64,000 bases of DNA from Methyloferula stellata AR4 (GTDB taxonomy: Bacteria; Pseudomonadota; Alphaproteobacteria; Rhizobiales; Beijerinckiaceae): assembly GCF_000385335.1 (NCBI RefSeq), contig NZ_ARWA01000001.1:1442001-1506000 (forward strand). Direction: 5' to 3'. Below the pieces are notes generated by a model. The model saw only the letters and a program-made list of their open reading frames with translations, did not search any database and had not been told where the DNA came from. Of this stretch, positions 34,260 through 44,707 are shown in pieces. The position numbers and the translations under genes were made by a program. Position 1 is the first letter of the stretch. The number at the start of each line of letters is the position of its first letter.

Positions 34260-36368
34260 ATGCGAGCGAGAACCTTTTCGCGCAGCGGTACATCCCTTTG
34301 GGATGGAGCGATCCTGATTCCGGCGATCACAGCATCGTTTCGGAAGCTCGACCCGCGCGTTATGATCCGCAATCCGGTCATGTTCGTCGTCGAGGTCGTG
34401 GCGGCGCTGACGACGCTGCTCTATCTGCGCGACCTTGCGGGCGGCGGCCATGATCTTTGGTTCACCTTCCAGATCATTCTCTGGCTGTGGTTCACGCTGC
34501 TCTTTGCCAATTTCGCTGAGGCCGTTGCCGAAGGCCGCGGCAAGGCGCAAGCAGCGACGCTCCGGCGAGCCCGCACCGAGACCATGGCCAAGCGGCTCGC
34601 AGCAGCCGACGAGACGAGCTATACGGAGGTTCCGGCCTCAGAGCTCAAAGAAGGCGATTTCGTCTTCGTCGATGCTGGGAATTTCATTCCGAGCGACGGC
34701 GAAGTGATCGAAGGCATAGCCTCCGTCGATGAGTCGGCGATCACCGGCGAATCGGCGCCTGTCATCCGGGAAAGTGGCGGCGACCGCTCGGCCGTCACCG
34801 GCGGTACGCGTGTCCTCTCGGACTGGATCAAGGTGCGCATCACAGCGGCGCAAGGCTCGACCTTCCTCGACCGGATGATCGCGCTTGTCGAAGGCGCGCA
34901 GCGCCAGAAGACGCCGAACGAAATCGCACTCAATATTCTGCTGGCCGGATTGACGCTAATCTTCGTCTTCGCCGTCGTCACCATTCCGAGTTTTTCCGCC
35001 TATGCGGGCGGCAGCGTCTCCGTCATCGTGCTCGTCGCCTTGTTCGTGACGCTCATTCCGACGACGATCGGCGCACTTTTGTCGGCAATCGGCATTGCCG
35101 GCATGGACCGGCTCGTGCGTTTCAATGTGCTCGCCATGTCGGGCCGCGCCGTCGAAGCCGCGGGCGACGTCGATACTTTGCTGCTCGACAAGACCGGCAC
35201 GATCACGCTCGGCAATCGTCAGGCATCCGAATTTCTTCCTGTGAGCGGTGTAAGCGAAGCCGAATTGGCCGATGCCGCGCAGCTGGCCTCGCTTTCGGAC
35301 GAGACGCCGGAAGGCCGGTCGATCGTCGTGCTGGCCAAGGAAAAATACGGCATTCGTGCGCGGGATATGCACGAGCTCGGCGCGACATTCATTCCGTTCA
35401 CCGCGCAGACAAGGCTGAGCGGGATCGACACGGACAAGATGGCCATCCGCAAGGGCGCCGTCGACGCGGTGCTCGCCTATGTGAAGGATCTCGCCAATCC
35501 TTTGCATGAGGGCGGCGTTCTCGTTGCGACGCGATCGGCGGCCTCGGAATCGGCCATTCGCGAATTAATCGCCAAATCGGATGAAGTCGCCAAATCGGGC
35601 GGCACGCCGCTGGCCGTCGCCAAGGATGGGCGCCTGCTCGGCATCATCCACCTCAAAGACATCGTCAAGGGCGGTATCCGCGAGCGCTTCGACGAATTGC
35701 GCCGCATGGGCATCAGAACCGTGATGATCACCGGCGACAATCCCTTGACCGCCGCGGCCATCGCGGCCGAAGCGGGGGTCGACGATTTCCTTGCTCAGGC
35801 GACGCCCGAGGCCAAGCTGAAGCTCATCCGCGAGGAACAGGCAAAGGGCAAGCTCGTCGCCATGTGCGGCGATGGCACGAACGATGCCCCGGCCTTGGCG
35901 CAGGCGGACGTCGGTGTCGCGATGAATACGGGCACGATGGCCGCCCGCGAAGCCGGCAATATGGTCGATCTCGACAGCGATCCGACCAAGCTCATCGAGA
36001 TCGTCGAGATCGGCAAGCAATTGCTGATGACGCGCGGCGCGCTGACGACCTTTTCGATCGCCAATGATGTCGCGAAATATTTCGCTATCATCCCGGCCAT
36101 GTTCATTGCCTTCTATCCGCAGTTGGAGGCGTTGAACATCATGCATCTCGGCACGCCGCAAAGCGCGATCCTATCGGCGATCATCTTCAACGCCCTGATC
36201 ATCGTTGTGCTGATCCCGCTCGCCTTGAAGGGCGTCGCCTATCAGCCGCAAGGTGCTGCCATCATCCTGCGCCGCAATCTTCTGATCTATGGCGTCGGCG
36301 GATTGATCGTGCCTTTCGTCGGCATCAAGCTCATCGATCTCGTGGTCAATGCTGCCGGTCTCGCATGA
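34260..36368 (+). CDS. kdpB: K+-transporting P-type ATPase subunit B
   Basis: 702 residues. DKTGTIT gives the phosphorylated Asp at about residue 310; [18 protein letters not shown] is the actuator TGES loop, and [19 protein letters not shown] the phosphorylation-domain hinge. Membrane segments include [27 protein letters not shown]. It hydrolyses ATP to drive K+ uptake with KdpA. The stop codon is part of palindrome family D, which lies between kdpB and kdpC. Confidence 0.96.
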   Translation: MRARTFSRSGTSLWDGAILIPAITASFRKLDPRVMIRNPVMFVVEVVAALTTLLYLRDLAGGGHDLWFTFQIILWLWFTLLFANFAEAVAEGRGKAQAATLRRARTETMAKRLAAADETSYTEVPASELKEGDFVFVDAGNFIPSDGEVIEGIASVDESAITGESAPVIRESGGDRSAVTGGTRVLSDWIKVRITAAQGSTFLDRMIALVEGAQRQKTPNEIALNILLAGLTLIFVFAVVTIPSFSAYAGGSVSVIVLVALFVTLIPTTIGALLSAIGIAGMDRLVRFNVLAMSGRAVEAAGDVDTLLLDKTGTITLGNRQASEFLPVSGVSEAELADAAQLASLSDETPEGRSIVVLAKEKYGIRARDMHELGATFIPFTAQTRLSGIDTDKMAIRKGAVDAVLAYVKDLANPLHEGGVLVATRSAASESAIRELIAKSDEVAKSGGTPLAVAKDGRLLGIIHLKDIVKGGIRERFDELRRMGIRTVMITGDNPLTAAAIAAEAGVDDFLAQATPEAKLKLIREEQAKGKLVAMCGDGTNDAPALAQADVGVAMNTGTMAAREAGNMVDLDSDPTKLIEIVEIGKQLLMTRGALTTFSIANDVAKYFAIIPAMFIAFYPQLEALNIMHLGTPQSAILSAIIFNALIIVVLIPLALKGVAYQPQGAAIILRRNLLIYGVGGLIVPFVGIKLIDLVVNAAGLA

Positions 36369-36409
36369 TCCCGAAAAGTTGGCTCGACTTTTCGGATGAA
36401 GATCATGCG
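36363..36409. repeat. Palindromic repeat family D between kdpB and kdpC
   Basis: GCATGATCCCGAAAAGTTGG pairs with ACTTTTCGG and GATCATGC around a short loop. The kdpB stop TGA (36366-36368) lies within its left arm. Similar elements occur at 40555, 48930 and 55379. Inside an operon it could alter message stability between kdpB and kdpC. Confidence 0.8.
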
Positions 36410-36441
36410 CAAAGATTAGCCTGAAGGCTAAGGAGACAAAA

Positions 36442-37044
36442 ATGTTGAAGCACTTGCGCCCCGCTCTTGCGATGATCGTTCTGATGACGGTCTTGACGGG
36501 GCTCGCCTATCCTTTGGCCATGACCGGCGTAGCCGGCGTGCTCTTTCCGCATCAGGCCAAGGGCAGCCTTATCGAACGCGACGGCCAGGTGATCGGCTCG
36601 GAATGGATCGGCCAGAATTTTACGAGCGACAAATATTTCCATGGCCGCCCGTCGGCGACGAGCGAACCCGATCCGCAGGATGCGAGCAAGACCGTGCCCG
36701 CGCCCTATAATGCCGCCAATTCGTCGGGCTCGAACAATGGCCCGACGTCGCAGGCTTTGGTCGACCGCGTCAAGGCGGATAGCGCGAGTCTCGCCGCGGA
36801 AAACCCCGGCGTTCCGGTGCCGGTCGATCTCGTGACGGCCTCGGCGAGCGGGCTTGATCCGGATGTGACGCCGGCAGGCGCTCTGTTCCAGGTGCCGCGT
36901 GTCGCCAAAGCGCGGGGATTGAGCGAAGACAAGGTGCGGACGCTCGTGGAGGCGCATATATATGGGCGGTTCCTCGGCATTTTGGGTGAACCTACCGTCA
37001 ATGTATTGAGGCTCAATCTGGCCTTGGATCGATTGGACCACTAA
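36442..37044 (+). CDS. kdpC: K+-transporting ATPase subunit C
   Basis: 200 residues. One N-terminal transmembrane segment ([22 protein letters not shown]), then the periplasmic part with [37 protein letters not shown] and [16 protein letters not shown], the standard KdpC signatures. It stabilises the KdpAB complex and may aid K+ binding. A short AAGGAGA ribosome-binding site lies upstream of ATG 36442. A GC hairpin lies just downstream. Confidence 0.95.
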   Translation: MLKHLRPALAMIVLMTVLTGLAYPLAMTGVAGVLFPHQAKGSLIERDGQVIGSEWIGQNFTSDKYFHGRPSATSEPDPQDASKTVPAPYNAANSSGSNNGPTSQALVDRVKADSASLAAENPGVPVPVDLVTASASGLDPDVTPAGALFQVPRVAKARGLSEDKVRTLVEAHIYGRFLGILGEPTVNVLRLNLALDRLDH

Positions 37045-37052
37045 ATAGTACG

Positions 37053-37075
37053 GGGCGCGCAAGGATGCCGCGCCC
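37053..37075 (+). terminator. Hairpin between kdpC and kdpD
   Basis: GGGCGCG pairs with CGCGCCC around CAAGGATGC. It lies in the 45-bp gap before the kdpD TTG. No T run, so more likely a partial attenuator or processing site separating pump and regulator expression. Confidence 0.3.
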
Positions 37076-37089
37076 GGAGTTCACTGTCT

Positions 37090-39813
37090 TTGGCAAGACC
37101 TGAAAAGCGTGACGTACACGACCGGCGGCCGTCGCCGGACGTTTTGCTGCAGGCTGCGCGCGAGAGCGAACGCGGGCGCCTGAAGGTATTTCTCGGCGCC
37201 GCGCCCGGCGTCGGCAAAACCTATGAAATGCTGACGACGGCGCAGGTCAAGCGGCGCGACGGCGTCGATGTCGTCGTCGGAATCGTCGAGACGCATGGCC
37301 GCGCCGAAACCGAAGCGCTGCTCGAAGGCCTCGAAATCATCCCGCGCAAGCTTGTCGATTATCGCGGCCGGCAAGTTGCCGAAATGGACATTGACGCGAT
37401 TTTGGAGCGCAAGCCGCGGCTCGTTCTGGTCGACGAGCTGGCGCATACGAATGCGCCGGAAAGCCGTCATCCGAAGCGCTACCAGGATGTCGAGGAGCTG
37501 CTCGAGGCCGGGATCGACGTCTATACCACGCTCAATATCCAGCATCTCGAAAGCCTGAACGATGTCGTCGCCAAGATCACGGGCATTACGGTGCGCGAAC
37601 GTGTGCCGGATTCAATCCTCGATCGCGCCGACGATATAGAGGTCGTCGATCTCACGCCGGAAGATCTGATCGCGCGCCTGAACGAGGGGAAAATCTATGT
37701 TCCCGAGCAAGCACAGCGCGCGGTCAAACATTATTTTTCGCCGGGCAATCTCACGGCTTTGCGCGAATTGGCCTTGCGCCGCACGGCGCAGCGCGTCGAT
37801 GCGCAAATGGTCGACTATATGCGCCGGCATGCGATCGCCGGTCCTTGGGCTGCGGGCGAGCGTATTCTTGTGGGTCTCGATGGCGCCTGCGATCATCGCG
37901 CGCTCGTCAGGCGGGCGAGACGCATGGCCGATCGGCTGCGGGCGCCCTGGGCCGTCATCCATGTCGAGACCGCGAAAAGCGCGCGGGCGAGTGAGAAGGA
38001 GCGCGCCCGCGTCGCCGAAGGCCTACGGCTTGCGCAGCGCCTCGGCGCCGAGACTCTGATGGTTCCCGGCGAAGACGTGGCCGAAACCCTCGTCGATTAT
38101 GCGCAGACGAATAATTTCACCCATATCGTCGTGGCACGTTCGCGCTATGCCGGATGGCGGCGTTTCATTGGCGGGTCGGTTACGCAAAAGCTGATCCGTT
38201 CCGCCGGCGAAGCCGATGTTCATATCGTGGCCGATCACGCGGAGGTTCTGCCGCCCGAAAAGCGGGGCTCGGCGCTCAGAGCAAACCGGGAGGCAGCGCG
38301 CAGCGACCTCGTCGCTTATTCCGCAAGCATCGCGCTTGTCGGCCTCGCGCTCGCCGCCGCGCTCTTGCTGAAACATGTGCTGGGCGTCTCCAATGTTTCG
38401 CTGACCTTTCTGATCGCGATCCTGACGAGCGCCATTGCTTTCGGTCTGTGGGCGTCGCTCTTCGCCTGTCTGCTCAGCGTGCTTGCTTATAATTTTTTTC
38501 TGCTGCCGCCGGTCTATACATTCACGATCGCCGATCCGGAAAATGTCGTCTTCCTGTTTTTCTTCGCGGTCGTCGCAGTCATCGTCAGCAATCTCGCGGC
38601 GCGCTTGCGCACGCAGGCGATTGCGGCGCGCAAACGTGCGCGGACAACCGAAGATCTTTACCTCTTCAGCCGCAAGCTCGCGGGCGCTGCCGGGCTCGAC
38701 GATATTTTATGGGCCACGGTGCATCAGATCGCCTTGATGCTGAAGGTGAGGGTCGTCATCCTTCTGCCGGAAGGAGAGGCGCTCGCGGTCAAGGCCGGAT
38801 TCCCGCCGGAGGATCAACTCGACAAGGCCGATCTTGCCGCCGCGCGATGGTGCTTCGAGCGCAATCAGGCCGCGGGCCGCGGTGCCGATACGCTGCCCGG
38901 AGCAAAGCGTCTCTTCATTCCGTTGCGCACCGGGCGCGGCGCCATTGGCGTGATCGGCATCGACAATGATGAGCAGGGCCCGATCCTTTCGCCGATCCAG
39001 AGCAGGCTCCTCGATGCGCTGTGCGATCAGTCCGCGCTTGCGATCGAGCGAGTCAATCTCGCGCAAGATATTGAACTCGCGCGTCTCGCAGCCGAGACGG
39101 ATCGCTTGCGCTCGGCGCTGCTCACCTCGATCTCGCATGATCTGCGCACGCCCTTGGCCTCGATCCTGGGCTCTGCCAGCAGTCTTGCGATACCGGATCA
39201 GACCTTCGATGCATCATTGCAAAAGGAGCTGATCGGCACGATCCTTGAAGAGTCCGAGAGGCTGAACCGATTCATCGATAATCTCCTCGATATGACGAGG
39301 CTCGAGTCCGGCCCTTTGCGGCCGAAGACGAGCCTGACCGATCTGTCCGATATCATTGGCAGCTCGCTTGAAAGAGCGCATAAGATCCTCGGCAATCATC
39401 AGGTGGATATCGACCTTGCGCCGGGGCTTCCCATGCTCGATCTCGATCCGGTGCTGATGGAGCAGGTCCTGTTCAACCTCCTCGACAATGCGTCGAAATA
39501 TGCGCCGGCTGGATCGTGCATTCAGATCCGCGCACAGCGGAATGAAGACTTCGTCTTTCTGCAAATCCTCGACGAAGGGGATGGCGTGCCGGAAACGGAG
39601 CGCGAGCATATTTTCGATAAATTCTACCGCATCCATCGCGCCGACCGTCAGCGTGCGGGCACTGGCCTTGGCCTCGCGATTTGCCGCGGCTTTATCGAAG
39701 CCATGCATGGAACGATCGAGGCTGACAATCGCTTCGACCGGAAGGGCGCCGTATTCACCATCAAGCTTCCCGTTCCCGCCGCCAGCGAACCTGCGATGGA
39801 GGGCGCAGGATGA
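37090..39813 (+). CDS. kdpD: Osmosensitive K+ channel histidine kinase KdpD
   Basis: 907 residues from TTG 37090, preceded by GGAG. The N-terminal KdpD domain has the ATP-binding loop FLGAAPGVGKTYEML near residue 38, then a UspA-like region, four hydrophobic segments of DUF4118 around residues 410-510, a GAF-like region, and the kinase core with phospho-accepting His683 in SISHDLRTPLASIL, LLDNASKYAP and GTGLGLAICRGFIEAMHG. It senses low K+/turgor and phosphorylates KdpE. Its stop overlaps kdpE by ATGA. Confidence 0.95.
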   Translation: MARPEKRDVHDRRPSPDVLLQAARESERGRLKVFLGAAPGVGKTYEMLTTAQVKRRDGVDVVVGIVETHGRAETEALLEGLEIIPRKLVDYRGRQVAEMDIDAILERKPRLVLVDELAHTNAPESRHPKRYQDVEELLEAGIDVYTTLNIQHLESLNDVVAKITGITVRERVPDSILDRADDIEVVDLTPEDLIARLNEGKIYVPEQAQRAVKHYFSPGNLTALRELALRRTAQRVDAQMVDYMRRHAIAGPWAAGERILVGLDGACDHRALVRRARRMADRLRAPWAVIHVETAKSARASEKERARVAEGLRLAQRLGAETLMVPGEDVAETLVDYAQTNNFTHIVVARSRYAGWRRFIGGSVTQKLIRSAGEADVHIVADHAEVLPPEKRGSALRANREAARSDLVAYSASIALVGLALAAALLLKHVLGVSNVSLTFLIAILTSAIAFGLWASLFACLLSVLAYNFFLLPPVYTFTIADPENVVFLFFFAVVAVIVSNLAARLRTQAIAARKRARTTEDLYLFSRKLAGAAGLDDILWATVHQIALMLKVRVVILLPEGEALAVKAGFPPEDQLDKADLAAARWCFERNQAAGRGADTLPGAKRLFIPLRTGRGAIGVIGIDNDEQGPILSPIQSRLLDALCDQSALAIERVNLAQDIELARLAAETDRLRSALLTSISHDLRTPLASILGSASSLAIPDQTFDASLQKELIGTILEESERLNRFIDNLLDMTRLESGPLRPKTSLTDLSDIIGSSLERAHKILGNHQVDIDLAPGLPMLDLDPVLMEQVLFNLLDNASKYAPAGSCIQIRAQRNEDFVFLQILDEGDGVPETEREHIFDKFYRIHRADRQRAGTGLGLAICRGFIEAMHGTIEADNRFDRKGAVFTIKLPVPAASEPAMEGAG

Positions 39814-40508
39814 CTCCTCGCGCGGGCCCGCTTCGTGTGCTGGTCGTCGATGACGAGCCGGCCATCATCCGCTTTCTTCGGGCAGGGCTCGAAACGCAGG
39901 GCTATGTCGTCTCCGATGCCAAGGACGGCCGCTCCGCGCTCGAAATGGTACGCCGTAAGGCGACAGACCTCATCGTGCTCGATCTTGGCCTCCCCGATAT
40001 GGACGGGCTCGACCTCGTCAAAACCGTGCGGGAAGCCGGCGAAACGCTGCCGATCATCATTCTGTCAAGCCGCGGCAATGAAAACTCCAAGGTCGAAGCG
40101 CTCGATCTCGGTGCCGACGATTATATCGTCAAGCCTTTCGGGGTCGATGAGCTTTTGGCGCGCATTCGCGCGGCGCAGCGCCACCGCCTTCAACAGGATG
40201 GCGAAAAGCCAATCTTCCGCAGCGGCGATCTCAGCATGGATTTTGTGCGGCGCATTGTGACAGTGCGTGGTACCGAGGTGAAGTTCTCGCCGCGCGAATA
40301 TGATATATTGCGGCTTCTGGCGGCGCATGCCGGCAAGGTGCTGACACATCAGTTCATCTTGCGTGAAGTTTGGGGTAGCGCTGTCGATGTGCAATATTTG
40401 CGTATCTATATTCGCGCTCTGCGCCAGAAAATCGAGGCCGATCCCGAGCGTCCAAAACATATCCTGACCGAAACCGGCGTTGGCTACCGCCTGCGTGCCC
40501 CTGATTAG
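39810..40508 (+). CDS. kdpE: KDP operon response regulator KdpE
   Basis: 232 residues. Receiver domain with VVDDEPAIIRFLRAGLE, phospho-acceptor Asp58 in IVLDLGLPDMDGL, and the switch Lys in YIVKPFGVDELL. The C-terminal OmpR-type winged helix has FSPREYDILRLLAAHAGKVLTHQFILREVWG and RIYIRALRQKIEADP. Activated by KdpD to induce kdpFABC. Overlaps kdpD by 4 bases; a family D palindrome and a PtsN-like gene follow. Confidence 0.95.
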   Translation: MTPRAGPLRVLVVDDEPAIIRFLRAGLETQGYVVSDAKDGRSALEMVRRKATDLIVLDLGLPDMDGLDLVKTVREAGETLPIIILSSRGNENSKVEALDLGADDYIVKPFGVDELLARIRAAQRHRLQQDGEKPIFRSGDLSMDFVRRIVTVRGTEVKFSPREYDILRLLAAHAGKVLTHQFILREVWGSAVDVQYLRIYIRALRQKIEADPERPKHILTETGVGYRLRAPD

Positions 40509-40554
40509 CGTTGGATACTCAAATGGAATCGAAGCGGTCTTTTAGATCTTTCAT

Positions 40555-40601
40555 CGCATCGGATTTATCCGAAAACCGCGGCACACTTTTCGGTCCGATG
40601 C
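40555..40601. repeat. Palindromic repeat family D (between kdpE and ptsN-like)
   Basis: GCATCGGATTTATCCGAAAA at the left and ACTTTTCGGTCCGATGC at the right pair around CCGCGGCAC. Same design as the elements at 36363, 48930 and 55379. Confidence 0.78.
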
Positions 40602-40619
40602 TCTAACCCAGGCCGATTC

Positions 40620-41069
40620 ATGGATTTTCGTGACCTCATCAAGCCGGAACAAGTCCTCATCGTTCCGCGCGCCAATGATAAAGAGCAATTGCTGCGGGAC
40701 CTCGCGCAACGCGCGGCTTCCGAGCTGAAGAAGGATGTTGCCGCGATCCTGCAACCTTTGCTGGCGCGCGAAAGCCTGGGATCGACAGGGCTTGGTCAGG
40801 GCTTTGCGCTGCCGCATGCCCGCATCGAGGGCATCGACAGTTTTTTTTGTCTTTTCGCCAAGCTGGCGAAGCCTGTGCCTTTCGAGGCGGTCGACGACAA
40901 GCCGGTCGATCTCGTCTTTCTTTTATTGATCCCGGCCAATGCCGGTTCGGATCATCTCACCGCTCTGGCTGCGATCTCGCGGCATTTGCGTGATAAGACT
41001 TTCATGGAAAACCTGCGAAAAGCGAAGACGCCAGGGGCGCTCTACAGTCTGATCGTGGAACATGTGTGA
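40620..41069 (+). CDS. PTS EIIA (PtsN/EIIANtr-like) protein
   Basis: 149 residues. The phosphorylated histidine is His66 in FALPHARIEGID, and VDLVFLLLIPANAGSDHLTALAAISRHLRD is the typical EIIANtr core. EIIANtr, in its dephospho form, is known to bind KdpD and the low-affinity K+ transporter TrkA in enterics and KdpDE in rhizobia. Its position directly after kdpE, same strand, makes a role in setting KdpD activity likely. It is not near rpoN here. Confidence 0.88.
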   Translation: MDFRDLIKPEQVLIVPRANDKEQLLRDLAQRAASELKKDVAAILQPLLARESLGSTGLGQGFALPHARIEGIDSFFCLFAKLAKPVPFEAVDDKPVDLVFLLLIPANAGSDHLTALAAISRHLRDKTFMENLRKAKTPGALYSLIVEHV

Positions 41070-41090
41070 GGCTTTACGATTCTGTTTTTG

Positions 41091-41138
41091 ACGCGTTTTC
41101 TTTACGCGAACCGGTGCCCACTTCGCTCGAAAACGCTC
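41091..41138. repeat. Palindromic repeat (family E)
   Basis: GCGTTTTCTTTACGCG is on the left and CTCGAAAACGC on the right, with ACCGGTGCCCACTTC inside. It lies between the convergent PtsN-like and MmcB genes. This element is common in Hyphomicrobiales intergenic regions. Confidence 0.65.
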
Positions 41139-41142
41139 TAGC

Positions 41143-41631
41143 TCATTCCAGCGGCCCCAGGGTCAAAACATCGGGATCGCTGAGGCCGTGCAGCCTGTGC
41201 GCCGCGGCATGGGCGAAGCGCATGAGCATGGCGCGCCGCGTGCCTGACGAAAGCTTATGTTCCGGCGCGTCGCGCAGGATCGTTGCGCCATAGGCATCGG
41301 CGACGATGAGGCCGGCATCCTCCGGCATGATCTCGACCGGCACGGTTTCGGGGATCGCGAAATAGAGCCTGTCGCAGAAGAAGCGGTACTCCTGCCATTT
41401 CACGTCGGCGCGAAAATCCGCGATCGAGGATTTGATCTCCACAATATGGATCGCGGCATCGTTCGCGAGCGCGACAATGTCGGCGCGCCGCCCGCTGGCG
41501 AGCGAGAGTTCCGTCAAGGTAGAAAATTTCATCGCGCGCAAAAGCCGCCTTGTGCCGCGCGCGACGAAAAGCGCCGTCTCCGACTGGCGGCCATCGACAG
41601 GGGCTTGCGGCTCGATCAAACGCGGGGGCAT
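41143..41631 (-). CDS. mmcB: MmcB family DNA-repair protein
   Basis: 162 residues. LTELSLASGRRADIVALA and HIVEIKSSIADFRADVKWQEY contain the PD-(D/E)xK-like nuclease residues (D, E-x-K), with FAIPETVPVEIMP after. MmcB (formerly DUF1052) is an SOS-associated protein of alphaproteobacteria that works with ImuABC-type mutasomes. No imuABC genes are in the window. It is the last of a leftward gene block. Confidence 0.88.
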   Translation of the reverse strand: MPPRLIEPQAPVDGRQSETALFVARGTRRLLRAMKFSTLTELSLASGRRADIVALANDAAIHIVEIKSSIADFRADVKWQEYRFFCDRLYFAIPETVPVEIMPEDAGLIVADAYGATILRDAPEHKLSSGTRRAMLMRFAHAAAHRLHGLSDPDVLTLGPLE

Positions 41632-41717
41632 GAGCGCATTATATTTTCGCTTTTGACGATCATCCTAATTCAAAATGAGGTGCAGCCCGTCTCCCACGCG
41701 GGAAAAGGAGCGTCGGA

Positions 41718-43649
41718 TTAAATGATCCAATCGGCGAAATTATCGAAAAGCTCGATGAAGCCGCGTTCGGCCAATTCGCTGATGATCCGCTTCGCTGCCG
41801 CCTCGGCTGTTTCGTGATCGCGGGCAACGATAATATCGGCCGCGTTCGGCGTCTCATAGGGCTGATCGATGCCGGTGAAATTCTTGATCTCGCCGGCGAT
41901 GGCGCGTTTGTAAAGCCCTTTCGGATCGCGGGCGATGCAATCTTCAAGCGGCGTATCGACGAAAACCTCGATGAATTCTCCGACCTCGACGAGCTCTCGC
42001 GCCATTTGCCGGTCCGCCCGGAAGGGTGAGATGAAGGAGCAGAGCACGATCAGGCCAGCCTCGGTCATGAGCTTCGCGACCTCGCCGACGCGCCTGATAT
42101 TTTCGACGCGGTCGGCTTCGGTAAAGCCCAAATCCTTGTTGAGGCCGTGGCGAATATTATCGCCATCGAGCAGGACCGTATGGAAACCGCGCGCCTGGAG
42201 CTGGCTTTCGACCAGATTGGCAATCGTCGATTTGCCGGAGCCTGACAACCCGGTGAACCACAAGATCGCGGGACGCTGATGTTTGATCTGGGCGCGATCG
42301 GCCTTGGTGACGTTCAGATCCTGGCGATGAATATTGGTCGCGCGGCGCAGGCCGTGCATCAAAAGGCCGGCGGCGGCCGTCGCATTCGTCGCGCGATCGA
42401 TGAGGATGAAGGCGCCCGTCGTGGCGTTTTTCTCGTAAGGATCGAAAGCGAGCACGCCGGTCGTTGCGAGATTGCAGACGCCGACCTCGTTCAATCCGAG
42501 GCTCTTGGCCGCGAGTTCGTCGAGACTATTGACGTCGAGCCTGTATTTTAATTCGGTGACGACGGCGGGCACCGTGCGGGCGCCGATCTTCATGAGATAG
42601 GAGCGGCCCGGATAGAGGCGTTCGTCGCTCATCCAGATGAGATGCGCGGTGAATTGATCGGCGACTTCCGGGCGCCCTTTCGGTGTTGTGATAATGTCGC
42701 CGCGTGCGATATCGACCTCGTCTTTCAAGGTCAAAGTCACGGAATCCCCGGCGCTCGCGACATCGAGATCGCCATCCATCGTCACGATGCGTTCGACATA
42801 CGAAAGGCGTCCCGACGAGGCGATAACGATCTCATCGCCTGGGCGGATCATGCCGCTCGCGATCGTGCCGGAGAAGCCGCGGAAATCGAGATGCGGACGA
42901 TTGACCCATTGGACCGGCATGCGAAACGGCAGCAAAGCGCGGTCGTCGTCGACATCGATCTCTTCGAGATGCGGCAGCAGCGCCGGGCCTTTATGCCAGG
43001 CCGTACGCGCGCTCGGCTCCGAAATATTGTCGCCATGACGTGCGGACATGGGGATCGGCACGACCGTCTTGAAGCCGAGCGGTTCCGCGAATGTCCGGAA
43101 GGCCGCAACGATGGCCTCGAAGACGTCTTGCTTGAAATCGACGAGATCGATCTTGTTGACCGCCAAAACCACATGCTTGATGCCGAGCAGCGAGACGATC
43201 GTCGCGTGCCTATAGGTTTGCGTCAGCAGGCCCTTGCGGGCATCGACGAGCAGAATCGCAAGATCGGCGTTGGAGGCGCCTGTCGCCATATTGCGCGTAT
43301 ATTGTTCATGGCCGGGCGTATCGGCGACGATGAAGGATCGTCTGGGCGTCGAAAAATAGCGATAGGCGACGTCGATGGTGATGCCTTGTTCGCGCTCGGC
43401 CTCAAGGCCGTCCACGAGCAGCGCGAAATCGATATTGTCGCCGTCCGTGCCGTGCTTTTTCGAGTCGCGTTCGAGCGCTGCGAGCTGATCGTCGAAGATC
43501 GCCTGCTGTTCGTAGAGCAATCGCCCGATCAAGGTCGACTTGCCGTCATCCACCGAGCCGCAGGTGAGAAAACGCAAGGTTGGGCGCGACACCGGCGCGC
43601 CCAGCGTCACGGGTTCGGCATTCCCCGCCACGAAAGCCATCTTGGACAT
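41718..43649 (-). CDS. cysNC: Bifunctional sulfate adenylyltransferase subunit 1 / APS kinase (CysN-CysC)
   Basis: 643 residues. N-terminal GTPase part with [16 protein letters not shown] (G1), [17 protein letters not shown] (G3) and NKIDLVDF (G4); the C-terminal part from about residue 460 is the APS kinase with [32 protein letters not shown] and the PAPS-binding [10 protein letters not shown]-like region. With CysD it makes APS, then PAPS, as NodQ does. Overlaps cysD by 1 base (TAATG). Confidence 0.94.
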   Translation of the reverse strand: MSKMAFVAGNAEPVTLGAPVSRPTLRFLTCGSVDDGKSTLIGRLLYEQQAIFDDQLAALERDSKKHGTDGDNIDFALLVDGLEAEREQGITIDVAYRYFSTPRRSFIVADTPGHEQYTRNMATGASNADLAILLVDARKGLLTQTYRHATIVSLLGIKHVVLAVNKIDLVDFKQDVFEAIVAAFRTFAEPLGFKTVVPIPMSARHGDNISEPSARTAWHKGPALLPHLEEIDVDDDRALLPFRMPVQWVNRPHLDFRGFSGTIASGMIRPGDEIVIASSGRLSYVERIVTMDGDLDVASAGDSVTLTLKDEVDIARGDIITTPKGRPEVADQFTAHLIWMSDERLYPGRSYLMKIGARTVPAVVTELKYRLDVNSLDELAAKSLGLNEVGVCNLATTGVLAFDPYEKNATTGAFILIDRATNATAAAGLLMHGLRRATNIHRQDLNVTKADRAQIKHQRPAILWFTGLSGSGKSTIANLVESQLQARGFHTVLLDGDNIRHGLNKDLGFTEADRVENIRRVGEVAKLMTEAGLIVLCSFISPFRADRQMARELVEVGEFIEVFVDTPLEDCIARDPKGLYKRAIAGEIKNFTGIDQPYETPNAADIIVARDHETAEAAAKRIISELAERGFIELFDNFADWII

Positions 43650-44593
43650 TAAAAATAGCCCTCGCGTTTTTTCTTTTCCATCGAGCCCGATTCGTCATGG
43701 TCGATCAAGCGGCCCTCGCGCTCGGAGGAGGTGGAGCTTCGCATCTCGGCGATCATGTCGGCGAGCGTTTCCGCTTCGGATCGGATCGCTCCCGTCAAAG
43801 GATAGCAGCCAAGCGTACGGAATCGGATCCGCTCCTGCCGTGGGACCTCGCCGGGTGCTAAAGGCATGCGATCGTCGTCGACCATGAGCAATGCACCATC
43901 GCGGGTGACCACCGGCCGTTCCTTGGCGAAATAAAGCGGCACCACCGGAATCTCCTCGGCGGCGATATAATCCCAGACGTCGAGCTCGGTCCAATTGGAG
44001 AGCGGAAAGACACGCATCGACTCGCCTGGCTTGATCCGCGTATTGAAGAGCCGCCAGAGTTCCGGCCGTTGATTACGCGGGTCCCAGGCATGAAGGGCAG
44101 AGCGATGCGAGAAGATGCGCTCTTTCGCCCGGCTTTTTTCCTCGTCGCGCCGCGCCCCACCGAAGGCCGCGTCGAATTTATATTTATCGAGCGCCTGCCG
44201 CAGCCCTTCCGTCTTCATGACTTGCGTATGGACTGAGGAGCCGGAGGCGAAAGGCGAAATGCCGCGCGCGACGCCTTCCTGATTGATATGGACGATCAGG
44301 TCCATGCCGACGCGATGCGCGGTTTCGTCGCGAAACGTGATCATCTCGCGAAATTTCCACGTCGTGTCGACATGCAGGAGCGGAAAGGGCGGCTTTCCGG
44401 GGTAGAAGGCCTTGAGCGCGAGATGCAGCATCACGCTCGAATCCTTGCCGATCGAATAAAGCATCACCGGCTTTTCGAACTCGGCCGCCACCTCGCGCAA
44501 AATGAAGATCGCTTCCGCCTCAAGACGGCGAAGGTGGGACGATAATGGGTGTTTCACACAAAAATCCTGTAGGATAGGATATTTTACAGTCAT
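43649..44593 (-). CDS. cysD: Sulfate adenylyltransferase subunit 2 (CysD)
   Basis: 314 residues. PP-loop [18 protein letters not shown] near residue 47, [18 protein letters not shown] and [28 protein letters not shown] are the CysD ATP-pyrophosphatase signatures, and the C-terminus ends RREGYF-like. It transfers AMP to sulfate with CysN. Neither cysH nor cysIJ is beside it. The upstream gap of 114 bp to the 117-residue gene may hold its promoter. Confidence 0.94.
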   Translation of the reverse strand: MTVKYPILQDFCVKHPLSSHLRRLEAEAIFILREVAAEFEKPVMLYSIGKDSSVMLHLALKAFYPGKPPFPLLHVDTTWKFREMITFRDETAHRVGMDLIVHINQEGVARGISPFASGSSVHTQVMKTEGLRQALDKYKFDAAFGGARRDEEKSRAKERIFSHRSALHAWDPRNQRPELWRLFNTRIKPGESMRVFPLSNWTELDVWDYIAAEEIPVVPLYFAKERPVVTRDGALLMVDDDRMPLAPGEVPRQERIRFRTLGCYPLTGAIRSEAETLADMIAEMRSSTSSEREGRLIDHDESGSMEKKKREGYF

Positions 44594-44671
44594 AATCTAC
44601 TTATCGACTCTGTGTCACTCCTGCAATCTGCATGCAAATACTTGATTCCTAAGGAAGAGGTTGCTGCAAGC

Positions 44672-44695
44672 GGGGCCAAGCGTTGCCGTGGCCCC
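44672..44695 (-). terminator. Hairpin downstream of the 117-residue gene
   Basis: GGGGCCA at 44672 and TGGCCCC at 44689 pair around AGCGTTGCCG. It lies after the stop of the leftward gene and before cysD. No T run, so terminator function is only tentative. Confidence 0.35.
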
Positions 44696-44707
44696 GGATT
44701 GCCGGCT

